From the NCBI RefSeq assembly GCF_021129215.1, contig NZ_JAJOLP010000001.1:3844001-3908000 (forward strand): 64,000 nt of DNA. The letters run 5' to 3'. Each line of letters starts with the position of its first letter. Positions within the stretch are counted from its first letter, which is position 1. Both the position numbers and the translations under genes were made by a program. The notes beneath the pieces were generated by a model. It worked only from the letters and a program-made list of their open reading frames with translations. It had not been told where the DNA came from and searched no databases. Positions 59,021 to 64,000 of the stretch are shown here, one piece after another. This stretch comes from Agromyces sp. S2-1-8. GTDB taxonomy: Bacteria; Actinomycetota; Actinomycetes; Actinomycetales; Microbacteriaceae.

Positions 59021-60535
59021 ATGTTCTTCACCTACCTCCGGCGCGAGCTCGCGGGCCGCCGCAGGCAGACCGCGATCATCGCGATCGGCATGGCGCTCGC
59101 CATCGCCCTCGTCATGATCGTGAACGCCGTCTCGACGGGCGTGCGCGATGCGCAGGCCCAGGTGCTGCAGTCGGTCTACGGCGTCGGCACCGACCTCACG
59201 GTGACGGCGACCCCCGCCGCACCGGGCGAGGGGGACGGGCCGCAGCGCTTCGAGTTCGGCGCCGACGACGGCGAGACCGCCGACGGCTCGACCTCGATCA
59301 GCCAGTCGCGCCTCACCTCGGGCCCGGGCTCGCAGACATTCGACGCGTCGTCGCTCGACACCGTGCAGGGCCTCGGCGGCGTCTCGGCGGCCGCGGCGAC
59401 GCTCGCGCTCGAGAACGTCACGTTCTCGGGCGAGCTGCCCGACTTCTCGGCGCAGCAGGACGGCACCGACCGGGTGGCACCGGGCGACGGCACCGGCGAG
59501 CAGCCCCCGCAGGGCGGGTTCGACGGCGCCGGCGGCAGCGCCTTCGACGTCGACCGGGTCAGCGTGCTCGGCGTCGATCCGGCCGGCGCCGCGGTCGGCC
59601 CGCTGTCGTCGGTCGAACTGGCCGACGGCCGCGGCCTCGAGTCGGGCGACACCGGTCAGGCCGTCGTCGTGCTCGACGCGACCTACGCGACGAGCGCCGA
59701 ACTCGCGGTCGGCGACACGATCGACCTCGGGGGCACGGACTTCGAGGTGGTCGGCACGGTCGCCTCGACGTCGGCCGACGCGACGACCGCGTCGAACGCG
59801 TACATCCCGCTCGACCTCGCCCAGTCGATCTCGGGCCAGGACGGCATGATCAGCGACCTCTACGTGCAGGCGGACTCGTCGGATCGGATCGACGCCGTGC
59901 AGGCCGAGATCGAGGAGGCGCTGCCCGACGCCACGGTGTCGACGCAGGCCGACCTCGCCTCGCAGGTCTCGGGATCGCTGTCGACCGCGTCGAGCCTCAT
60001 CTCGAACCTCGGCCTGTGGGTCTCGCTCGCCGTGCTGGTCGCCGCGTTCCTCATCGCGATCCTCTTCACGATCCAGGGGGTCACCCGGCGCACCCGCGAG
60101 TTCGGCACGCTCAAGGCGATCGGCTGGCGAAACGGCCGGATCGTCGGGCAGGTCGCGGGCGAGTCGCTCGTGCAGGGCCTCATCGGCGGGGCCGCGGGCC
60201 TCGTCATCGGCCTCGCCGGCATCTGGATCGTGAACCTCATGGGGCTCACGCTCGGCGGCAGCGCCGGCGGCATCACGGCCGGCGGCCCGGGCGGTGCGGC
60301 GATGCAGGGGGCGGATGCCTCGGGCGCGATGCCCGGCGGCATGGCCGGCGGCCCGTTCGGCGCCGCCGCGGCGACCCAGACGACCACCGAGGTCGTGCTG
60401 AACGCGCCGGTGACGGTGGGCGTCATCGCGATCGCGATCGGCCTCGCCGTGCTCGGGGGCCTCGCCGCCGGCGCGATCGGCGGCTGGCGGGCCTCGCGCC
60501 TGCGCCCGGCGGAAGCGCTGCGGAGCGTCGCATGA
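59021..60535 (+). CDS. FtsX/MacB-like ABC transporter permease
   Basis: A 504-residue membrane protein. The layout is helix 1 (TAIIAIGMALAIALVMIVNAV), a large extracellular MacB-like domain (about 45-320) and three C-terminal helices. The FtsX motif GVTRRTREFGTLKAIGWRNGRIVGQV is between helices 2 and 3. A Gly/Met-rich insert (GGAAMQGADASGAMPGGMAGG) lies before the last helix. It pairs with the ATPase gene, overlapping by 4 bp. Such systems move peptides or lipids or act mechanically at the cell envelope; the divergent two-component system suggests envelope-stress induction. Confidence 0.92.
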   Translation: MFFTYLRRELAGRRRQTAIIAIGMALAIALVMIVNAVSTGVRDAQAQVLQSVYGVGTDLTVTATPAAPGEGDGPQRFEFGADDGETADGSTSISQSRLTSGPGSQTFDASSLDTVQGLGGVSAAAATLALENVTFSGELPDFSAQQDGTDRVAPGDGTGEQPPQGGFDGAGGSAFDVDRVSVLGVDPAGAAVGPLSSVELADGRGLESGDTGQAVVVLDATYATSAELAVGDTIDLGGTDFEVVGTVASTSADATTASNAYIPLDLAQSISGQDGMISDLYVQADSSDRIDAVQAEIEEALPDATVSTQADLASQVSGSLSTASSLISNLGLWVSLAVLVAAFLIAILFTIQGVTRRTREFGTLKAIGWRNGRIVGQVAGESLVQGLIGGAAGLVIGLAGIWIVNLMGLTLGGSAGGITAGGPGGAAMQGADASGAMPGGMAGGPFGAAAATQTTTEVVLNAPVTVGVIAIAIGLAVLGGLAAGAIGGWRASRLRPAEALRSVA

Positions 60536-61293
60536 CCGCCGTCGAGACCGGGGCCGTGCACGCCGCCGGCGCCGAGGCATCCACCGAAACCGGGCCGGCG
60601 ACGCCCGCCCGACCGAAGGGAACCCACATGTACGTGCTCGAGAACGTCACGAAGCAGTACGCCGGCAAGCGCACGGTCACCGCGCTGAAGGACGTCAGCC
60701 TCGAGATCGCGGCCGGCCAGATGGTCGCGATCCAGGGGCCGACGGGCGGCGGCAAGTCCACGCTGCTGCAGATGCTCGGCGCGCTCGACCGGCCGACCTC
60801 CGGCCGGGTGCGGCTCGGCGAGTCCGACATCTCGCATCTGCCCGACGCGAAGCTCGCCCGGGTTCGCGCGAAGGAGGTGGGCTTCGTCTTCCAGGGGTTC
60901 AACCTCATTCCGACGCTCACGGCGCAGGAGAACGTCGAGACCGCCCTCGAGCCGCTCGGCGTGCCGGGGCCGGAGCGGCGCCGGCGCGCCGCCGAGGCGC
61001 TCGCCGCCGTGGGGCTCGCCGACCGCGCGACGCACGTGCCCGGTGAGCTCTCGGGCGGGCAGCAGCAGCGGGTCGCGATCGCCCGCGCCCTGGTGAAGGA
61101 GCCCGACGTGCTGCTCGCCGACGAGCCGACGGGCGCGCTCGACGAGGAGACCCGCGACGAGATCCTGGGCCTGCTCGAGGGGTTGTGGCGCGACCGCGGG
61201 CTCACGCTCGTCATCGTCACGCACGACTCGGCCGTCGCGCGGCGGGCCGAGCGGCGCCTGCACATCAAGCACGGCACGGTCACCGAGCGCTGA
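60532..61293 (+). CDS. ABC transporter ATP-binding protein, MacB/LolD type
   Basis: A 253-residue ATPase for the adjacent FtsX-like permease. Walker A is GPTGGGKST, signature LSGGQQQRVAIARAL, Walker B VLLADEPTGALDEET and switch VTHD. The ATG at 60532 overlaps the permease stop (ATGA) and adds a 32-residue Ala/Thr-rich tail; an internal ATG at 60628 with AAGGGAA gives the compact family start MYVLENVTKQYAG and may be used instead. A hairpin closes the unit at 61310-61352. Confidence 0.93.
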   Translation: MTAVETGAVHAAGAEASTETGPATPARPKGTHMYVLENVTKQYAGKRTVTALKDVSLEIAAGQMVAIQGPTGGGKSTLLQMLGALDRPTSGRVRLGESDISHLPDAKLARVRAKEVGFVFQGFNLIPTLTAQENVETALEPLGVPGPERRRRAAEALAAVGLADRATHVPGELSGGQQQRVAIARALVKEPDVLLADEPTGALDEETRDEILGLLEGLWRDRGLTLVIVTHDSAVARRAERRLHIKHGTVTER

Positions 61294-61309
61294 TGCGACG
61301 TCCGTCGAT

Positions 61310-61352
61310 GCGCGGATGCCTCGCCGGGAGCACTCCCGCGAGGCGTCCGCGC
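61310..61352. terminator. Terminator of the FtsX-ATPase operon
   Basis: A long hairpin, GCGCGGATGCCTCGC with a near-exact complement and inner GGGAG/CTCCC, starts 17 bp after the ATPase stop. It is a member of the GGATGCCTCGG family. Confidence 0.7.
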
Positions 61353-61402
61353 ACTCGTCCGTTCGGATGGAACGCGGAGGAAGACCGCCTACGGTCGAAT
61401 CG

Positions 61403-62110
61403 ATGTCGCAGCCACCGCACCCCCGCGCCCTCCCCCGCCGAGCCGTGCTGATCGGCGGCGGCGTCGCCGCCGTCGCGGCCACCGGCGGCGCCCTCGCCTG
61501 GCTCTTCGGGCAGTCGCCCGCCCCCTCGGCCGCGTCGGCCGACTCGATCGACGCCGCGACCGCCCGGCCGACGCCGGGCGCCGACGCGAGGGCCGACTCG
61601 ACGGTCGCCGCGGCCGCGGTGAGCCCCGCGGTCGCGGCCCAGCTCGCCTACCTGCGCGCCCACTGGCAGGACACGTCGAGCGAGGAGTTCGGCTACATCG
61701 ACGAGAACGACTGCGTGAACTTCGCGAGCCAGGGGCTGCTCGCCCGCGGCTGGACCGAGGACGACGAGTGGTGGTACTCGGCCGACGGCGACCCGTGGGC
61801 CTCGAGCGACGCCTGGATCAGCTCGACCGTGCTGCGCGACTACCTCGAGCTGCACCCCGAGCGGGCGACCGCCCTCGACGACACGCAACGTTCCCTCGTG
61901 AAGCCCGGCGACCTCGTGCAGTTCGACTGGGACGGCACCGGCGACCGCGATCACACGGGCACCGTGACGGCCGTCGTCGTCGGCGCCGACGGCGCGGTCT
62001 CGATCGAGTACGCCGGCCACACCGACGCCACCTGGGACCGCACGGTCGACGAGGCGATCACCGAGATCCATCCCGGCGGCGTCGCGTACTACTGGAGCAT
62101 CCCCGAGTAG
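61403..62110 (+). CDS. Exported amidase-domain (Amidase_6-like) protein 1
   Basis: A 235-residue exported protein. A Tat- or Sec-like signal (RRAVLIGGGVAAVAATGGALAW) leads to an NlpC/P60-related putative amidase domain. The presumed catalytic cysteine is in ENDCVNFASQGLL. Further hallmarks are EWWYSADGDP, VKPGDLVQFDWDG, DHTGTVTAV and YAGHTDATWDR. Cell-wall peptide cleavage is a plausible role. The ATG at 61403 follows TACGGT by 7 nt without a ribosome site, which suggests leaderless transcription. It is a tandem paralogue of the next gene. Confidence 0.85.
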   Translation: MSQPPHPRALPRRAVLIGGGVAAVAATGGALAWLFGQSPAPSAASADSIDAATARPTPGADARADSTVAAAAVSPAVAAQLAYLRAHWQDTSSEEFGYIDENDCVNFASQGLLARGWTEDDEWWYSADGDPWASSDAWISSTVLRDYLELHPERATALDDTQRSLVKPGDLVQFDWDGTGDRDHTGTVTAVVVGADGAVSIEYAGHTDATWDRTVDEAITEIHPGGVAYYWSIPE

Positions 62111-62169
62111 CGCCCGACGATGCGCGTGCCCTCCGGCCGACCGTCGACGCACGACGTAGCGTGGAACCG

Positions 62170-62874
62170 ATGAGCCAGCCGACCCCGCGACCCTCTCCCG
62201 GCGTGTACCTGCGCCGGCGCCTCGTCGTGGGCGGCGCGCTGCTCGTCGCCGTCGGGCTCGTCGTGTGGCTCGTCGTGGCGATCGTGACCGCGGCGGTCGC
62301 CGCCGCCACGCCGCCCGGCCCGACCGGGCCGGGAACGCAGGGCGGCCACGGCAGCCGTCCGAACGCGGCGGCGCTCGAGCTCGACCCCGAGCTGCCGGCC
62401 CCCGTGCTGCGCCAGCTCGAGTACGTGCGCGAGCACTGGGACGGCGCGAACGAGCAGTACGGCGTGCTCGGCGACGACGACTGCGTGAACTTCGCCTCGC
62501 AGTCGCTCGTCGAGCGCGGCTGGCAGCCCGACGCCGAGTGGTGGTACTCGGCGGACGGCGACCCGTACGCGTCGAGCGACGCGTGGCGATCGTCGACCGT
62601 GTTCCGCGACTACCTCACGGCGCACCCCGAGCGGGCGACGCCGCTCTCCGACGCGCAGCGAGCGAAGGTGAAGCCCGGCGACATCGTGCAGTTCGACTGG
62701 GACGCCTCGGGCGATCGCGACCACACCGCCATCGTCACGGCCGTCATCGAGGACGAGGACGGCGACGTGCACGTCTACTACGCGGGGCACACCGACGCGA
62801 CGTGGGATCGGTCGGTCGACGACCACCCGAAGCACCCCGAGACGAAGGTGTACTTCTGGAGCGTGACGGGCTGA
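62170..62874 (+). CDS. Exported amidase-domain (Amidase_6-like) protein 2
   Basis: A 234-residue paralogue of the preceding gene. One N-terminal helix (LLVAVGLVVWLVVAIVTAAVAAA) acts as signal or anchor. The domain has DDCVNFASQSLVERGW, EWWYSADGDPYASSDAW, VKPGDIVQFDWD, DHTAIVTAV and YAGHTDATWDRSVDD. The ATG at 62170 follows TAGCGT by exactly 7 nt, again with no ribosome site, so it has its own leaderless promoter. It arose by local duplication. The substrate is unknown. Confidence 0.85.
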   Translation: MSQPTPRPSPGVYLRRRLVVGGALLVAVGLVVWLVVAIVTAAVAAATPPGPTGPGTQGGHGSRPNAAALELDPELPAPVLRQLEYVREHWDGANEQYGVLGDDDCVNFASQSLVERGWQPDAEWWYSADGDPYASSDAWRSSTVFRDYLTAHPERATPLSDAQRAKVKPGDIVQFDWDASGDRDHTAIVTAVIEDEDGDVHVYYAGHTDATWDRSVDDHPKHPETKVYFWSVTG

Positions 62875-62899
62875 CGCCCGTGGCGGTCGCGACCGCCGG

Positions 62900-63196
62900 T
62901 CAGGCCGGTTCGAAGTCGAACTCCTGGAAGTCGGCGACCTCGGGCACCCAGCGCTCCTCCACGAAGCCGACGTGAGCGGGATGGCGGTTGTAGGCGTCAT
63001 ACGCCGCGGCATCCGCGAACACCATGCGGAACTGGTGGGTGAACGGGCTCCCGGGGCTGACCTGACGCATGACCGCGAAGCCCGTCACCCCGGGGATCGC
63101 CGTCAGCGTGTCGCGGCCGGCGCGCAGGAACGCCGACTCCTCGTCGGAGCCGGCCTCGTGCACGAGGCGGAAGACGACGGTGTGCTCGATCGGCAT
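62900..63196 (-). CDS. Dabb (stress-responsive A/B barrel) domain protein
   Basis: A 98-residue dimeric alpha-beta barrel protein. It starts MPIEHTVVFRLVHE and has VTGFAVMRQVSPGSPFTHQFRMVFADAAAYDAYNRHPAHVGFVEE, the family core. Dabb proteins are often found beside sugar or polyketide enzymes and their chemistry varies. The gene starts 8 bp after the sugar isomerase/epimerase, so the two are cotranscribed and probably work in one catabolic step. No specific reaction can be assigned. Confidence 0.9.
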   Translation of the reverse strand: MPIEHTVVFRLVHEAGSDEESAFLRAGRDTLTAIPGVTGFAVMRQVSPGSPFTHQFRMVFADAAAYDAYNRHPAHVGFVEERWVPEVADFQEFDFEPA

Positions 63197-63204
63197 GCGA
63201 GCCC

Positions 63205-64000
63205 CTACTGGTTCGAGAACGCCGCGTCGAACGAGGCGGTCGGGCGCGGGAAGAGCTTCGAGCGGATGAACCCGACCGCCTCGGCGGCACCGTGCAGCCG
63301 GTCCATGCCGGCGTCCTCCCACTCGACCGAGATCGGGCCCGTGTAGCCGATCGCGTCGAGCGCGCGGAACGCGTCCTCCCACGGCACGTCGCCGTGCCCC
63401 GTCGAGACGAAGTCCCAGCCGCGCCGCGGGTCGCCCCACGGCAGGTGCGAGCCGAGGATTCCCGGCCGGCCGGTCGCGGGCCGCATCCTCGTGTCCTTGC
63501 AGTCGACGTGGTAGATCCGGTCCTGGAAGTCCCAGATGAAGCCGACGGGGTCGATGCCCTGCCACATCATGTGCGAGGGGTCCCAGTTGAAGCCGAACGC
63601 GGCGCGGCGGTCGATCGCCTCGAGCGTGCGCACGCTCGTCCAGTAGTCGTAGGCGATCTCGGAGGGGTGGACTTCGTGGGCGAAGCGCACGCCCTCGGCG
63701 TCGAACACGTCGAGGATGGGGTTCCAGCGGTTCGCGAAGTCCTCGTAGCCGGCGTCGATAACGCTCGCCGGCACGGGCGGGAACATGGCCACGTACGGCC
63801 AGATCGCCGAGCCCGTGAACCCGACGACGGTGTCGACGCCGAGCGCGCGGGCGACCCGCGCCGCCCGCTTCATGTCGTCGGCGGCACGCTGCCGCACCCC
63901 CTCGGGGTCGCCGTCGCCCCACGTGTACGGGCGCACGATCGCCTCGTGGCGGAAGTCGATCGGATCGTCGCAGACGGCCTGGCCCGTCAGGTGGTTCGAG
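63205..64000 (-). CDS. Sugar phosphate isomerase/epimerase family protein, 3' part
   Basis: A xylose-isomerase-like TIM barrel enzyme. The reading frame stays open to the window edge ([22 protein letters not shown] before the GTG at 63936), so the 5' end lies outside and that GTG is not the start. Metal-site segments are [30 protein letters not shown] and [11 protein letters not shown]. Enzymes of this group isomerise or epimerise sugars or inositols. It is followed directly by the Dabb gene. Confidence 0.9.
   Translation of the reverse strand, partial: SNHLTGQAVCDDPIDFRHEAIVRPYTWGDGDPEGVRQRAADDMKRAARVARALGVDTVVGFTGSAIWPYVAMFPPVPASVIDAGYEDFANRWNPILDVFDAEGVRFAHEVHPSEIAYDYWTSVRTLEAIDRRAAFGFNWDPSHMMWQGIDPVGFIWDFQDRIYHVDCKDTRMRPATGRPGILGSHLPWGDPRRGWDFVSTGHGDVPWEDAFRALDAIGYTGPISVEWEDAGMDRLHGAAEAVGFIRSKLFPRPTASFDAAFSNQ

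Noticed and set aside
58115-60580. Extension of the histidine kinase frame upstream through the regulator and permease genes
   Set aside because: The kinase starts at 58114 with an ATGA overlap; the extension is antisense-type low-complexity sequence over two well-supported genes.
63205-63936. GTG at 63936 as the start of the sugar isomerase/epimerase
   Set aside because: The frame remains open and protein-like to the window edge, so the gene is cut and this codon is internal.
1-64000. CRISPR arrays, tRNA or rRNA genes, insertion sequences, prophage or attachment sites
   Set aside because: Looked for direct-repeat arrays, tRNA-like cloverleaf ends, transposase and integrase motifs; none was seen by eye, although a tRNA scan would be more reliable.

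Overview
The window is about 64 kb of very GC-rich, densely coded chromosome. Ribosomal protein genes rplJ-rplL, an nrdHIE cluster, leaderless-looking promoters and strong GC-skewed codon use point to an actinobacterium. The gene set (LacI-controlled sugar transport, GH92 mannosidase, DUF3105/DUF305 pair) and the recurrent GGATGCCTCGG word suggest Microbacteriaceae, perhaps near Agromyces; this is inference. I see no phage, insertion sequence, CRISPR array, tRNA or rRNA gene.

Layout. 0-2 kb: class Ib ribonucleotide reductase genes (nrdE cut by the window edge, nrdI, nrdH), read leftward from a control region with NrdR-like boxes and a cluster of DnaA-box-like sites. 2-4 kb: a hydrolase, a DNA glycosylase and a VOC protein. 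4-9.5 kb: a CUT2-type sugar ABC transporter with its LacI regulator and operators. 9.6-18.6 kb: an MFS pump, and a second LacI regulator divergent from a very large secreted GH92 alpha-mannosidase. 18.7-25.4 kb: an aldo/keto reductase, a cyclase plus amino-acid permease operon, an SPFH protein and a two-gene transsulfuration operon.

25.5-35.4 kb is the most notable region: a dormancy/hypoxia-type island. It holds a DevS-like GAF-GAF histidine kinase and a DevR-like response regulator, with four universal stress proteins, a zinc alcohol dehydrogenase, a beta-CASP metallo-beta-lactamase RNase-like protein, a flavodoxin, a DUF1003 protein and a small membrane protein around them. Good 14-bp DevR/DosR-type palindromes (consensus GKGACYWWNGNCCC) precede the transcription units. 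At four of them the box centre lies 41.5 or 42.5 bp from the start codon, which fits activator-dependent leaderless promoters.

35.4-48.2 kb: DUF3105 and DUF305 membrane-anchored proteins, a sugar-porter MFS, an ABC exporter, a CUT1 sugar ABC transporter with a divergent LacI regulator, a MarR/MFS pair, and rplL-rplJ behind an L10-type attenuated leader. 48.5-64 kb: a secreted M64 metallopeptidase, a PucR-type regulator divergent from a DHA2 drug pump with its own MarR, a secreted S15/CocE hydrolase, an OmpR-type two-component system divergent from an FtsX/ATPase exporter, tandem secreted amidase-domain proteins, and a Dabb protein downstream of a sugar isomerase/epimerase cut by the right edge.

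Regulation recurs as local loops: LacI proteins next to palindromes in their own and their targets' promoters, MarR proteins next to drug pumps, and DevRS over the stress island. Hairpins built on GGATGCCTCGG lie at gene ends, between transporter genes and in some promoters.
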